Source of the DNA: Chloroflexota bacterium
GTDB lineage: Bacteria > Chloroflexota > UBA11872
Assembly: GCA_028874315.1 (NCBI GenBank)
Contig: JAPPKM010000027.1
Span: 1 to 54,572 of the forward strand
Length of the DNA: 54,572 nt
Reading direction: 5' to 3'
Positions 1 through 9,274 of this stretch are shown here, piece by piece; position 1 is the stretch's first letter; the number at the start of each line of letters is the position of its first letter. The notes below the pieces were generated by a model, which was not told where the DNA came from, did no database searches, and worked only from the letters and a program-made list of their open reading frames with translations. Both the position numbers and the translations under genes were made by a program.

Positions 1-182
1 TGCTCCAGTTGGACGATGCCCTCGACGACGTGATCCGCCCGGCCGGACGCAATCAAGTCCGCCCGCTCGGCCAGGGCCGCGATCTCGTCGGCGTCCAGCA
101 GGTCGTCCACGACCGTGAACCCGTCGCGCATGAACTGATCAACTTGCGTTTGCGTAAGCGTGCGGAGCGTGCTGACGGCCAT
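1..182 (-). CDS. Phytanoyl-CoA dioxygenase family protein, N-terminal part (cut by window edge)
   Basis: The first 60 residues are present and the rest lies beyond the left edge. The stretch FMRDGFTVVDDLLDADEIAA is typical of the first helix and strand of PhyH-family Fe(II)/2-oxoglutarate oxygenases, where a 'dGFvvvddlld..ei..l' segment opens the fold. The iron ligands (HxD...H) would lie outside the window. The ATG has a good ribosome binding site, GGAGG at 189-193, six bases upstream. Family members hydroxylate acyl-CoAs or small metabolites; the substrate here cannot be told. The AT-richer stretch upstream (about 215-245) may hold the promoter. Family assignment is fairly secure, function open. 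Confidence 0.7.
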   Translation of the reverse strand, partial: MAVSTLRTLTQTQVDQFMRDGFTVVDDLLDADEIAALAERADLIASGRADHVVEGIVQLE

Positions 183-273
183 ATCAAGCCTCCAAGCCGG
201 CGAAAGAACCATACGATTCAGTACCGAAAGAATATACGACCTCGAGCCCGGAGTGTTGGGTTCCTTGGCGGAA

Positions 274-1512
274 TCAGCCCGCCGGCGACCAGCCCGTCTC
301 TGTGTCCCACGCCTTCTTCGCCGCCGGCCATTCCTCATCCAGGATGGTCATGTGCACGGCATCCACCCAGCGGTCGTCCACCCGGTCGTTGCGTCGAATG
401 ACCCCATCGATTCGATAGCCGGCTCTCTGATATACGCGAATGGCTCGGCGGTTGCCCACTTCCGGGTCGATCGTGGCCCTGTTCACGCCCTTGATCTCGA
501 ACAAGTGCTGTAGCAGCGTTCGCACGGCCTCGGTCCCGAGTCCCCGATCACGGTCGCCGGCCGCTCCGATGAAGATGTCGATCCCCGCCGACCAGCATTC
601 ACTCGCGTACGGGTACCAGTACTGGATTTCGCCCACCGGATGGCCCTCTTCTTCAATGATGAAGCACCAGCACGGCACGTCCTCCGCCACCAGGTACGTG
701 TCATGCACCTCAGCCAACGACGCAGGCGGCAACCCACAGAACTCCTGCACCCCCGGGTCTGCCAACCAGCGCAATAGCAGCGGCAAGTCCTCGCTCGTCA
801 CGGGCCGAAGTCGCACACGCGGTCCCTGAATGGGCTCGTGGTCCGTCGGATCAGGCAGCTCGATGAGCCGGGCCACCTGATCTCGCCGTACGGGGGCTTG
901 CGTCGGAGCCGTGCCGCTTGGCGCCACGCCTGTCTCGGCCTCCCAGCGCGCCTTCGCCGCCGGCCATTCCTCATTCAGCATGGTCATGTGCATGGCGTCG
1001 ACCCAGCGGTCGTCCACCTTGAAGGTCCGTCGAACAAACGCGTCCTTCCGAAAGCCAACCTTCTCGTAGCTTCGAATGGCGCGTCGATTGGCTGGCTCCG
1101 GCCCGATGGTGACCAGGTTTACGCCGATGGTCTCAAAGAGGTACTGCAACAGCGTCCGCACGGCCTCCGTCCCCAACCCGCGGTTACGGTCGCCCGGCTC
1201 GCCGATGAAAAGGTCAATCCCCGCCGACCAGCGTTCGCTCTCGTATGGGTGGTAATACTGGATTTCACCGACCGGGCGGCCCTCGTCCTCGACGATGAAC
1301 TTCCAGCCCGGCACGTCCAGGGCCGCCAGGTACATGTCGTGAGCCTCCGCCAGGGAGTCCGGCGGCAGGCCATAGAACTCCTGCACCTCGGGATCTGCCA
1401 GCCAACGCATCAGCAGGGGCAGGTCATCGGCCGCAACCGGCCGCAACCGCAGCCTTGGACCCTGAATCGGCTCGTGATCGGTCGGATCGGGGAGCTCAAC
1501 GACTCGGGCCAT
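274..1512 (-). CDS. Fused tandem-domain GNAT N-acetyltransferase
   Basis: This 412-residue protein is two copies of the same acetyltransferase domain in one chain. Copy 1 covers about residues 1-195, copy 2 about 214-405, joined by a short Pro/Ala/Thr linker. Both copies open with the same ELPDPTDHEPIQGPR segment and both keep the acetyl-CoA pyrophosphate loop (RNRGLGTEA in copy 1, RDRGLGTEA in copy 2). The domains resemble AAC(6')-type and RimJ-type GNAT enzymes, which acetylate amines such as aminoglycosides or protein N-termini. Both sites look competent, so the protein would act like a covalent dimer. It is transcribed away from the GNAT pair at 1637-2727. Substrate unknown. Confidence 0.85.
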   Translation of the reverse strand: MARVVELPDPTDHEPIQGPRLRLRPVAADDLPLLMRWLADPEVQEFYGLPPDSLAEAHDMYLAALDVPGWKFIVEDEGRPVGEIQYYHPYESERWSAGIDLFIGEPGDRNRGLGTEAVRTLLQYLFETIGVNLVTIGPEPANRRAIRSYEKVGFRKDAFVRRTFKVDDRWVDAMHMTMLNEEWPAAKARWEAETGVAPSGTAPTQAPVRRDQVARLIELPDPTDHEPIQGPRVRLRPVTSEDLPLLLRWLADPGVQEFCGLPPASLAEVHDTYLVAEDVPCWCFIIEEEGHPVGEIQYWYPYASECWSAGIDIFIGAAGDRDRGLGTEAVRTLLQHLFEIKGVNRATIDPEVGNRRAIRVYQRAGYRIDGVIRRNDRVDDRWVDAVHMTILDEEWPAAKKAWDTETGWSPAG

Positions 1513-1636
1513 GCGGCGTCCTGGCGCGTGGACTCGGGGATGATTCGCTCCACCATACGCAGCCTATGGCAGCTTGGCCGGATGCATCGGTCCACGCACG
1601 ATCACGTCTATCACCTGGGCTAGAGTCCAAGCCCGC

Positions 1637-2194
1637 ATGCCCCAGCCAAATGCCGTGCCCGCCGCCCCTCCGCCCTGGACGATCCGTCCCGCGACGGTAA
1701 ACGACGCCGAGGCCATCGAGAGCGTCCGCATCGCCACCTGGAAAGCCTGCTACCGCGGGATTGTTCCAAACGTGTATCTCGACGCACTCAGCGTCCAATC
1801 GTCCAGGGTCGACCGAATTCGAAAGGGCATCGACCGCGCTGACGCAGGCGGCAGCGTTGTGGCCGTCGCGGATTCCCAGGTCATAGGCATGGGCTTCGCC
1901 GGGGCGCCGGAAGACGATCAGGTGCCAGCGAGCACCGGCGAAGTCTTCGCGGTCTACGTGCTGCCCGACTGGCAGGGCCAAGGCGTCGGCCGCGCGCTGC
2001 TGGAGCGCCTGACCTCCGGCCTTCGCGCCCTCGGCTACCACAGCGCCATCCTCTGGACCCTCCGCGACCGCCGCGCGACCCGCCGCTTCTACGAAGCCAA
2101 TGGCTGGGTGTGCGACGGCACGGAGGAAACTCACGACTGGCACGGCCCCGTCCACCTCGTGCGGTACGCCTGCAGCCTGAACTCATCACCGTGA
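1637..2194 (+). CDS. GNAT family N-acetyltransferase (first of an overlapping pair)
   Basis: A single GNAT domain of 185 residues. The acetyl-CoA binding motif reads WQGQGVGRALLERL (about residues 113-126), followed by the usual RRFYEANGW segment near the C-terminus. I chose the ATG at 1637; an upstream in-frame start at 1574 would add about 20 residues with no family character. The stop overlaps the GTG of the next gene by four bases (GTGA), so the two are probably translationally coupled. The next gene is a close paralogue (both contain RIATWK and end DWHGPVHLVRY), showing a tandem duplication. The substrate is not evident. Confidence 0.85.
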   Translation: MPQPNAVPAAPPPWTIRPATVNDAEAIESVRIATWKACYRGIVPNVYLDALSVQSSRVDRIRKGIDRADAGGSVVAVADSQVIGMGFAGAPEDDQVPASTGEVFAVYVLPDWQGQGVGRALLERLTSGLRALGYHSAILWTLRDRRATRRFYEANGWVCDGTEETHDWHGPVHLVRYACSLNSSP

Positions 2195-2727
2195 CTCGTC
2201 CACGGTCCTGGACGGTCCGCCCCGCCACCCTCGACGACGTCGAGAACTTCGAGGCCGTACGCATCGCGACCTGGAAGACCTGCTTCCGTGAGATTGTCTC
2301 GGACCAATTCCTCGATGGTCTCACGCTCTCGCCGCACCGTATCCAGCGCTGTCGCAACGCGATCGGGGACGTCGAACGCTCGTCGGTGATGGTGGCCTGC
2401 GCGGGCCACGACATCATCGGCATGGGCATGGCCGAACAGGCGCGCGACGAGCAGTTGAATGCCGAGGTGGGCGAGATCCGCGCGCTCTACGTCCATCCTG
2501 ATTGGCAGGGTCGCGGCGTGGGACGCGCGCTGCTCGATGCCCTTACCACGGCACTAGGCGCCTGCGGCTATCGCGCCGCCGTCCTCTGGACCATGCGCGA
2601 TCTGCTGCCAACCCGCCGCTTCTACGAGGCCAACGGCTGGGCGTCTGACGGCGCCGAAGACACCCACGACTGGCACGGCCCGGTCCACCTCGTGCGCTAC
2701 GGCCGCGACCTGGACGACCCGGTATGA
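2191..2727 (+). CDS. GNAT family N-acetyltransferase (second of an overlapping pair)
   Basis: This 178-residue GNAT protein is a paralogue of the preceding gene. It keeps the acetyl-CoA loop (WQGRGVGRALLDAL) and the RRFYEANGW and DWHGPVHLVRY segments. The start is GTG at 2191, inside the four-base GTGA overlap with the upstream stop. An upstream in-frame start at 2110 would read through the end of the neighbour and has no family similarity. Its own stop overlaps the ATG of tag (ATGA), so GNAT-GNAT-tag form a three-gene, coupled unit. Role unknown. Confidence 0.85.
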   Translation: MTRPRSWTVRPATLDDVENFEAVRIATWKTCFREIVSDQFLDGLTLSPHRIQRCRNAIGDVERSSVMVACAGHDIIGMGMAEQARDEQLNAEVGEIRALYVHPDWQGRGVGRALLDALTTALGACGYRAAVLWTMRDLLPTRRFYEANGWASDGAEDTHDWHGPVHLVRYGRDLDDPV

Positions 2728-3287
2728 GTTGCCCCCGCTGTCCCTGGGCCGGCGACGACCCGCTCATGCAGGCCTACCACGACCACGAGTGGGGCGTCCC
2801 CCTCCACGACGATCGCGCCCTCTTCGAGCTCCTCACCTTGGAAGGCGCCCAGGCCGGCCTCTCCTGGCGCACCGTCCTGCACCGCCGCCAGGGCTATCGC
2901 CAGGTATTCGACGGCTTCGACCTGGAGCGAATCGCCGCCTACACCCCCGCCGACATCGAAGCCCGCCGCGCCGACCCCCGAATCATCCGCAACCGCGCCA
3001 AAATCCAGTCCACCGTCGGCAACGCCCGGGCGGCTCTACGCGCCATCGACGAGCTCGGCTCGTTTGACGCGCTCATCTGGTCCTTCGTGGACGGCCGACC
3101 GGTACGCAACGCCTTCCAAAACTTGGACGCTATCCCCTCCGAAACCGACGCTTCCCGCGCCATGAGCCGCGACCTCAGGCACCGCGGCTTCAAGTTCGTC
3201 GGCCCCACCATCTGCTACGCCTTCATGCAGGCCGCCGGCCTCGTCAACGACCACCTTGTCACCTGCTTCCGTTACCGCGAGGTCTGA
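2724..3287 (+). CDS. tag: DNA-3-methyladenine glycosylase I
   Basis: Tag removes 3-methyladenine from alkylated DNA, the first step of base excision repair. The 187-residue length matches the family. Family-specific segments are visible: the N-terminal CPW and YHDHEWG (about residues 7-25), FELLTLEGAQAGLSW (about 35-49), and the KFVGPTICYAFMQAAGLVNDH region near the C-terminus. The zinc ligands expected for Tag, an N-terminal Cys and His and C-terminal His and Cys, all have candidates (Cys3 or Cys6, His19, the His of VNDH and the Cys of TCFRY). The ATG overlaps the stop of the GNAT gene (ATGA), which suggests co-translation. Confidence 0.93.
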   Translation: MSCPRCPWAGDDPLMQAYHDHEWGVPLHDDRALFELLTLEGAQAGLSWRTVLHRRQGYRQVFDGFDLERIAAYTPADIEARRADPRIIRNRAKIQSTVGNARAALRAIDELGSFDALIWSFVDGRPVRNAFQNLDAIPSETDASRAMSRDLRHRGFKFVGPTICYAFMQAAGLVNDHLVTCFRYREV

Positions 3288-3372
3288 CCAGGCCCCTGTC
3301 GAATCACCAGTTGTACGCTCTACTTGGAAGAGCCTTCGAAGCCGCCGTGTCGACGGCGGAGGAACCTCGGCC

Positions 3373-3759
3373 ATGACCACCGAACCACTTTTCAAAGCCG
3401 CCCGCCCATATCAGGACGATGTTCTGGCGCTGCCCGTGGAGGATCTGGATCAAGCCTCCCAGTGGTACGCCAACGCCCTGGGCCTGACCGAGGTGGAACG
3501 TCGCAACGACCCAGTCCCAACCGTCATCATGCAGCGCGACGGCATCCGGATCGGCTTCGCCATCAACGGCGGCGACGCCAGCAACGACGGCGTCGCCATC
3601 CTCGTCACCGACATCGACCGCGCCCGCCGCGAACTCGAAGCCAGCGGCCTCTCGCCCGGCGAATCGCGCATCGACGACCACGGCGGCCAAAAGATGAGCG
3701 TCTTCTTCCTCGTCGCCCCCGACGGCCTCTGCTTCTACTTCCACCAACCCATCGACTAG
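3373..3759 (+). CDS. VOC superfamily protein (glyoxalase/bleomycin-resistance-like)
   Basis: This 128-residue protein is one vicinal-oxygen-chelate unit pair: a first beta-alpha-beta module with the ALPVEDLDQASQWYANALGL segment typical of the family, and a second module ending FFLVAPDGLCFYFHQP. VOC proteins include dioxygenases, glyoxalases, epimerases and drug-binding proteins; the metal-ligand set here is too poorly defined to choose. The ATG at 3373 has a GGAGGA-type ribosome binding site about a dozen bases upstream; an in-frame start at 3256 would overlap tag and looks unlikely. It sits 85 bases after tag and converges on the next gene. Confidence 0.8.
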   Translation: MTTEPLFKAARPYQDDVLALPVEDLDQASQWYANALGLTEVERRNDPVPTVIMQRDGIRIGFAINGGDASNDGVAILVTDIDRARRELEASGLSPGESRIDDHGGQKMSVFFLVAPDGLCFYFHQPID

Positions 3760-3815
3760 ACCGAGTCAGTCCCGAGCCACCGCGCAAATAGTCGCTACGT
3801 GAGTCGGCGGGTCAG

Positions 3816-5168
3816 CTACGGCTCGCAGGCCATCGATCGAAGATTCGCCACAAACGACTCCTTATCCACCTCCACCGCCCCCGCCGGGATCGGCTGATCC
3901 GCCGCCACCGCCGCCCGCACCGTCGCCCCGTACGACAGCCCCAGCGGCAACACCCCCTCCGCCGCCAGCGCCTCGGCCCGGTCGATCAGCCCGTACACCA
4001 GCCGCCCGCCCGACCCGTCCAGCCGGTCCCCCGGCCGCAGGTCGCGCTTCGCGAATGCCAGCACCTCCGAGGTCGGCGTCTCGTGTGGCAGTCCGGAGGA
4101 CGCTCCCAGCAGCGCCGCCTGCGCAATGCTCAGCGGCGTCTCCACTCCGCACAGGTGGTATTCCCGGAACAACGCCATCCGCCGGCCGTCACTCGAGACC
4201 CGCGTCCCGTGAATCCGCATGTCCTCCCGTATGTGCCCGTTCGCCGAGGTCACCACCGCCCACACCCCGTCCGCGATGTTCTCGGCGAGCTCCGACTCCC
4301 CGTCCGCACCCACCCCGTTCGCCAGGTCCACCACGCCCGTGCTCTCCAGCAGCCCGCCGGCCTCTACGTCGGCAAACAGGTCGGGCAAGCCATTCAGTCC
4401 AACCGACGGCTCATGCATCCCTCGTCTATCCGGCGGCAGCCCCGTCATGTTCGACACCGCGCACATCTCGATCTGGGCCTTCGATCCGTCCCGGAACGAG
4501 TTGTACATCTGCGCGTTCAGCCGCAGCCGCGCCGCCGCTTCGCTGTCATAGCCCAGCCTCGCCAGCGCCCGCTCCGGGTCCCCGTGCCGGTCCGCCGGGT
4601 ACCGCCGCGTACCGCGCCCAACCGCCACGATCTCCAGGCCCAGCGCCCTGGCCCAGTCGTACAGCTCCATGATCGCCGCCGGCTGATCGCCCGCCGCCAG
4701 CGTGTACACCGCGCCCTGCCGCCGCGCCTCGCGCGCCAGCGCCCACCCGCAGCTCACGTCCGCCTCCACCGTCACCATCACCACGTCACGCCCCTGGCGC
4801 AGGGCATTCAACGCGTTGCGAGCCGCCACCTCCGGTATCCCCGTCGCTTCCACCAACACGTCGATCGGCGCCGACTCCAGCACTTCTGCGTCCGGCGCCA
4901 GCACTGCCGCCCCGGCCTCGATGGCGGCCTGCGCCTCGCCCGCGCCCTCGCACCGCCGCCACTGCCCCTCCGCCCAACCCGCCGCCTTCAGCGCCTCCAC
5001 CCCGTTGCCCGCGTTCGGATCCGCCACTGCCGCCAGCCGCAACCCGTCGATCTGCCCAATCTGCGCCGCAACACTCGTCCCAAACCGCCCCGCCCCCGCC
5101 AACGCCACCGCCACCGGCCGCCCCGCCGCCGCCCGCGCCTCCAACCGCTCCAACAACAACCGCAGCAT
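3816..5168 (-). CDS. COG4091-like NAD(P)-dependent dehydrogenase with C-terminal SAF domain
   Basis: The protein (450 residues) begins with a Rossmann fold (VALAGAGRFGTSVAAQI, about residues 20-36), continues as a homoserine-dehydrogenase-like domain (EATGIPEVAARNAL; AAGDQPAAIMELYDWARALGLE) and ends in a SAF-type domain from about residue 370 (LRPGDRLDGSGGRLVYGLI). This is the layout of COG4091, predicted homoserine dehydrogenases with an FlgA/SAF tail. Several members of that group take part in carbohydrate or polyol catabolism rather than threonine synthesis, so the real substrate is uncertain. It is divergent from uvrA, with a shared upstream region of about 139 bases. The coding strand is unusually G-rich, following the local plus-strand C bias. 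Confidence 0.8.
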   Translation of the reverse strand: MLRLLLERLEARAAAGRPVAVALAGAGRFGTSVAAQIGQIDGLRLAAVADPNAGNGVEALKAAGWAEGQWRRCEGAGEAQAAIEAGAAVLAPDAEVLESAPIDVLVEATGIPEVAARNALNALRQGRDVVMVTVEADVSCGWALAREARRQGAVYTLAAGDQPAAIMELYDWARALGLEIVAVGRGTRRYPADRHGDPERALARLGYDSEAAARLRLNAQMYNSFRDGSKAQIEMCAVSNMTGLPPDRRGMHEPSVGLNGLPDLFADVEAGGLLESTGVVDLANGVGADGESELAENIADGVWAVVTSANGHIREDMRIHGTRVSSDGRRMALFREYHLCGVETPLSIAQAALLGASSGLPHETPTSEVLAFAKRDLRPGDRLDGSGGRLVYGLIDRAEALAAEGVLPLGLSYGATVRAAVAADQPIPAGAVEVDKESFVANLRSMACEP

Positions 5169-5307
5169 CTGATCGAACCCTGCTACCTGGCGGCTACTGC
5201 CCCAACCTTAGCCCTCTGACCAAGCACACCTCGGCACCCCACCGCCGCCGAGCTTCCAGATACCCGTCGCCAACAGCCTCATGCCTAATCGCTTAAGCTG
5301 GAGCGTT

Positions 5308-8244
5308 ATGGCCGACTCCTCCATCGTCATCCGCGGCGCGCGGGAACACAATCTCAAGGACATCGACCTTGAGATCCCTCGCAACAAGCTCGTCGTCATC
5401 TCCGGCATCTCCGGCTCCGGCAAGTCCAGCCTCGCCTTCGACACCCTCTACGCCGAAGGCCAACGCCGCTACGTCGAATCCCTCTCCGCCTATGCCCGCC
5501 AGTTCCTCGGCCAGCTCGAAAAGCCCGACGTCGACCAGATTGAGGGCCTCTCCCCCGCCATCTCGATCGACCAGAAAGCCACCTCCCACAACCCCCGCTC
5601 CACCGTCGGCACCGTTACCGAGATCTACGACTACATGCGCCTCCTCTGGGCGCGCATCGGCCAGCCCCACTGCCACTCCTGCGGCGAACTGCTCACCTCC
5701 CAGACCATCCAGGAAATGGTCGATCTCATCCTCGGCTGGGACGACGACACCCGCTTCATGGTCCTCGCCCCCGTCATCATCCACCGCAAAGGCGAGCACA
5801 AGGGCGTGTTCGACGACGCCCGCCGCGCCGGCTTCGTCCGCGCCCGTGTCGACGGCCGGGTCGTTCCGCTCGACGACGTGCCCGATCTCGACCGCAACCT
5901 CTGGCACGACATTGACATCGTGGTCGACCGGCTCACCCCCAAGCCCGACTCCCGAATGCGCCTCGCCGACTCGCTCGAAACCGCCCTCAAGCTCGGCGAA
6001 GGCTTCGTCACCATCCAGATCGTCGACGGCGACGAGCTAACCCTCAGCGAGCGCCTCGCCTGCCAGAACGGTCACGTCAGCCTCGCCAACCTCGAACCCC
6101 GGCTCTTCTCCTTCAACACCCCCCACGGCGCCTGCCCCGACTGCAACGGCCTCGGTTCAAAGTTGGAGCTCGACCCGGCCCTCATCATTCCCAACCGATC
6201 CCTCACCATCGCCCAGGGCGCCATCGCTCCGTGGCTCAAGGCCCACACCCGCGAGTCCTCCATGACCCGCCACGTCATCGAAGCCCTCGCCCGCAAATAC
6301 GGCTTCCGCACCAACACCCCCATCGAGAAGCTCGATCCCGCCATCGTCGACGTCATCCTCTACGGCGCCGCCGGCCAACCCCTGGTCGTCCAGTACACCA
6401 ACGCCGCGGGTCGCCGCCGCGCCTACGAGTTCGAGTTCGAAGGCGTTATCCCCAACCTCCGCCGCCGCTACGAAAACACCGAGTCCGAGTACATCCGCGG
6501 CGAAATCGAGCGCTACATGACCCGCCGCATGTGCCCCGTCTGCCTGGGCGCGCGGCTCCGGCCCGAATCGATGGCCGTCACCGTCGGTGGCAGTTCCATC
6601 CACGACGCCACCGCTCTCACCATCCAGGCCGCCGCGGCCTTCTTCGCCGGCCTCAAGCTCAGCCGGCGCGACGCCACCATCGCCGTTCAGGTCCTCAAGG
6701 AAATCAACGCCCGCCTCGGCTTCCTGGAGGCCGTCGGCCTCGAATACCTCACCCTCGAACGCTCCGCCGGCACCCTCTCCGGCGGCGAGGCCCAGCGCAT
6801 CCGCCTCGCCACCCAGATCGGCTCCGGCCTCGTTGGCGTCATGTACATCCTCGACGAGCCCAGCATCGGCCTCCACCAGCGCGACAACGCCCGCCTCGTC
6901 CGCACCCTCGAAGGTCTGCGCGACCTCGGCAACACCGTCATGGTCGTCGAGCACGACGAAGAGACCATCCGCTCCGCCGACTGGGTTGTCGACATCGGCC
7001 CCGGTGCCGGCGAACACGGCGGCCTGGTCGTGGCCGAAGGCCCGCCCGACCACATCGAAGCCCATCCCGACTCCCTCACCGGCGCCTACCTCTCCGGCCG
7101 CGAGCACATCCCGGTACCCATGGCCCGCCGCTCCGGCAACGGCGCCAACCTCACCCTGGAGGGCGTCCGCGCCAACAACCTCAAGTCCCTCTACGTCCGG
7201 TTCCCCCTCGGCTGTTTCATCTGCGTCACCGGCGTCTCCGGCTCCGGCAAGAGCACCCTCATCGAGGACGTTCTCTACCGCGCCCTCGCCCAGCGCATCT
7301 GGGGCAGCCGCAACGTCCCCGGCGAGCACTCCCGCATCCGCGGCCTGGAACACATCGACAAGGCCATCGAGATCGACCAGTCCCCGATCGGCCGCACGCC
7401 GCGCTCCAACCCCGCCACCTACACCAGCGCCTTCACACCCATCCGCGACCTCTTCGCCGCCGTCCCCGAGTCCCGCGCTCGCGGCTACAAGCCCGGCCGG
7501 TTCTCATTCAACGTCAAGGGCGGCCGCTGTGAAGCCTGCGAGGGCCAGGGCCTCAACCGCATCGAGATGCAGTTCCTGCCCGACGTCTACGTCACCTGCG
7601 AGGTCTGTGAGGGTGCCCGCTACAACCGTGAGGCCCTGGACATCACCTACAAGGGCAAAACCATCGCCGACGTGCTCCACATGACCGTCGAAGACGCCCA
7701 CGACTTCTTCCGGAACATCCCGTCCATCGAACGCAAGCTCGGCACCCTCGTCGATGTCGGCCTCGGCTACATCCGCCTCGGCCAGCCGGCCACCACCCTT
7801 TCCGGCGGCGAAGCTCAGCGCATTAAGCTCGCTTCCGAGCTCTCCAAGCGAGCCACCGGCAAGACCGTCTACATCCTCGACGAACCCACCACCGGCCTCC
7901 ACTTTGCCGACACCCGCAAGCTCATCCAGGTTCTCCAGCGCCTGGCCGACGCCGGTAACACCGTCATCGTCATCGAGCACAACCTCGACGTGATCAAATC
8001 CGCCGACTGGATCATCGACCTCGGCCCTGAAGGCGGCGACGCCGGCGGCGAACTCATCGCCGAAGGCACCCCCGAAGACGTCGCTGACCAGCCCGCCAGC
8101 TACACCGGCCAATACCTCCAGCGCGTCCTCGCGCCCGACGCCGGCCACTCCCGCCCCTCGCGAAACGGTCGCACGGACAGCCGCGCGGCGGCAGCGTCCG
8201 CTACGGCAGAATCCAGCCTCACGGATGCGGTCGTGCAGTCCTGA
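5308..8244 (+). CDS. uvrA: Excinuclease ABC subunit A
   Basis: UvrA is the damage-sensing ATPase of nucleotide excision repair. The 978-residue chain carries two ABC ATPase halves. Half one has Walker [10 protein letters not shown] (about residue 31) and signature [14 protein letters not shown]; half two has GVSGSGKST (about 645) and [14 protein letters not shown] with [10 protein letters not shown]. The second zinc module is complete (CEAC...CEVC, about 745-775). In the first, one CxxC is present (CPDC) and the other pair is replaced by CQNGH, a common variant. I took the ATG at 5308, five bases after GGAG, over an ATG 27 bases upstream. The last 35 residues are a Ser/Ala/Arg-rich tail. It is monocistronic by spacing. 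Confidence 0.97.
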   Translation: MADSSIVIRGAREHNLKDIDLEIPRNKLVVISGISGSGKSSLAFDTLYAEGQRRYVESLSAYARQFLGQLEKPDVDQIEGLSPAISIDQKATSHNPRSTVGTVTEIYDYMRLLWARIGQPHCHSCGELLTSQTIQEMVDLILGWDDDTRFMVLAPVIIHRKGEHKGVFDDARRAGFVRARVDGRVVPLDDVPDLDRNLWHDIDIVVDRLTPKPDSRMRLADSLETALKLGEGFVTIQIVDGDELTLSERLACQNGHVSLANLEPRLFSFNTPHGACPDCNGLGSKLELDPALIIPNRSLTIAQGAIAPWLKAHTRESSMTRHVIEALARKYGFRTNTPIEKLDPAIVDVILYGAAGQPLVVQYTNAAGRRRAYEFEFEGVIPNLRRRYENTESEYIRGEIERYMTRRMCPVCLGARLRPESMAVTVGGSSIHDATALTIQAAAAFFAGLKLSRRDATIAVQVLKEINARLGFLEAVGLEYLTLERSAGTLSGGEAQRIRLATQIGSGLVGVMYILDEPSIGLHQRDNARLVRTLEGLRDLGNTVMVVEHDEETIRSADWVVDIGPGAGEHGGLVVAEGPPDHIEAHPDSLTGAYLSGREHIPVPMARRSGNGANLTLEGVRANNLKSLYVRFPLGCFICVTGVSGSGKSTLIEDVLYRALAQRIWGSRNVPGEHSRIRGLEHIDKAIEIDQSPIGRTPRSNPATYTSAFTPIRDLFAAVPESRARGYKPGRFSFNVKGGRCEACEGQGLNRIEMQFLPDVYVTCEVCEGARYNREALDITYKGKTIADVLHMTVEDAHDFFRNIPSIERKLGTLVDVGLGYIRLGQPATTLSGGEAQRIKLASELSKRATGKTVYILDEPTTGLHFADTRKLIQVLQRLADAGNTVIVIEHNLDVIKSADWIIDLGPEGGDAGGELIAEGTPEDVADQPASYTGQYLQRVLAPDAGHSRPSRNGRTDSRAAAASATAESSLTDAVVQS

Positions 8245-8282
8245 ACGACCTGGTTCGTAGTTTTTGGAAGAGAGTCTGAAAG

Positions 8283-9227
8283 ATGGAAGGTTTCGGCGGA
8301 TTCATCACCGTAATTGCCATTTTTGTGCTCTATTTCCTTCCGTCCATCGTAGTGGTCACCAAGGTGCATCCCGAAAAGACGCTGATATTCGCTTTGAACT
8401 TCCTCCTCGGCTGGACTGTAATCTGCTGGTGTATCGCCCTCTACATGTCGCTCTCCCGGAGAGGCATAGAGGAAGTAGAAGCTCGCCAGGCCGTAGCGGC
8501 CGGCGCACTCAAGGGGCAATACGAAGCTGAGATTGAAGAACTTCGTCGCAAGAACATCGCTCTTCAACGTCATCGCAATACTCGGCCGGCGCTAGACACA
8601 TCGCAACGTGAAGTCGAACTCTCCAGGCGCGAAGCGGAAGTGGAGAACCTGAAGTCGGAGTATGAGGAAAGACTGCGTTCTCTTTCCGAAGAACGCCGGC
8701 AGGCCGCCAGCCAGCCGCAGCCCGAAGTCACGGCGGCGCCCCAGCCCGAGGTCCAGGCGATCCCCGCACAGGAAAGCCACCCGGCCCAGGCCGAATACGA
8801 AGGCGAGGCGCTCTACGTCGTCGTCCCCAGTCAGTTCGAGCGCGTCGTAGCCGAAACGCTCAGCCGCCGCTTCACCGATCAGGAAGTCGAAGCCGCAGAT
8901 GACGCCGGCAGCCGGGGCATCGACCTCAAGCTCTTCGAGTCCGGAGGTAGCCAGTCGCAGCCATCGGCCATCGTGCAGTGCAAGCTGCAAGCGCACGACC
9001 AGGCTGTCGACTACGGGGATGTAAGTGATCTCCGCGGCGCCATGTCGCTGGCCGGCGCGCGGCAGGCGTATCTGGTCACCACGGGCGACTTCTCGGACGA
9101 TGCCCGCCGGATGATTGACAGCGGCCACCTTGAGGATCAGGTATTCCTTGTGGACGGCATGACCTTCAACCAATGGCGCACCCAGGCCGGCCTCGCCCCG
9201 GTCCACTACCTCAGCCTTGCGGGCTGA
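8283..9227 (+). CDS. Two-helix membrane protein with coiled coil and C-terminal Mrr-type nuclease domain
   Basis: The order of parts in this 314-residue protein is clear. Two membrane helices come first (about residues 7-26 and 33-57), with a YFLPSIVVV...HP...LNFLLGWT pattern like phage superinfection-immunity (Imm-type) membrane proteins. A charged coiled coil follows (about 60-140), then a Pro/Gln-rich linker (about 144-175) and an Mrr_cat-like endonuclease domain (about 178-300). The PD-(D/E)xK-type site is visible as Glu186, Asp214 and Gln232-x-Lys234, followed by the Mrr-like AYLVTTGDFSDDAR segment. The family cuts DNA, often modified DNA. The first 420 bases are only about 54 percent G+C by my count, far below the neighbours. 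Good ribosome binding site (GGAAGAGAG). A defence role is inferred. Confidence 0.8.
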   Translation: MEGFGGFITVIAIFVLYFLPSIVVVTKVHPEKTLIFALNFLLGWTVICWCIALYMSLSRRGIEEVEARQAVAAGALKGQYEAEIEELRRKNIALQRHRNTRPALDTSQREVELSRREAEVENLKSEYEERLRSLSEERRQAASQPQPEVTAAPQPEVQAIPAQESHPAQAEYEGEALYVVVPSQFERVVAETLSRRFTDQEVEAADDAGSRGIDLKLFESGGSQSQPSAIVQCKLQAHDQAVDYGDVSDLRGAMSLAGARQAYLVTTGDFSDDARRMIDSGHLEDQVFLVDGMTFNQWRTQAGLAPVHYLSLAG

Positions 9228-9274
9228 CGCATCGCCCCCGCAACTGTCGGGCTCATAGCGAAGGACAACCAACG

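Noticed and set aside
2110-2194. A single frameshifted GNAT-GNAT fusion instead of two genes
   Set aside because: Each gene has a full GNAT domain and the GTGA junction is a normal coupled overlap.
6157-7353. Long open frame on the strand opposite uvrA (398 codons), and other long antisense frames such as 40211-41890
   Set aside because: High G+C makes long antisense frames common. Their translations are low-complexity Gly/Ala/Val/Asp or Arg/Pro strings with no family pattern, and they lie wholly within strongly supported genes.
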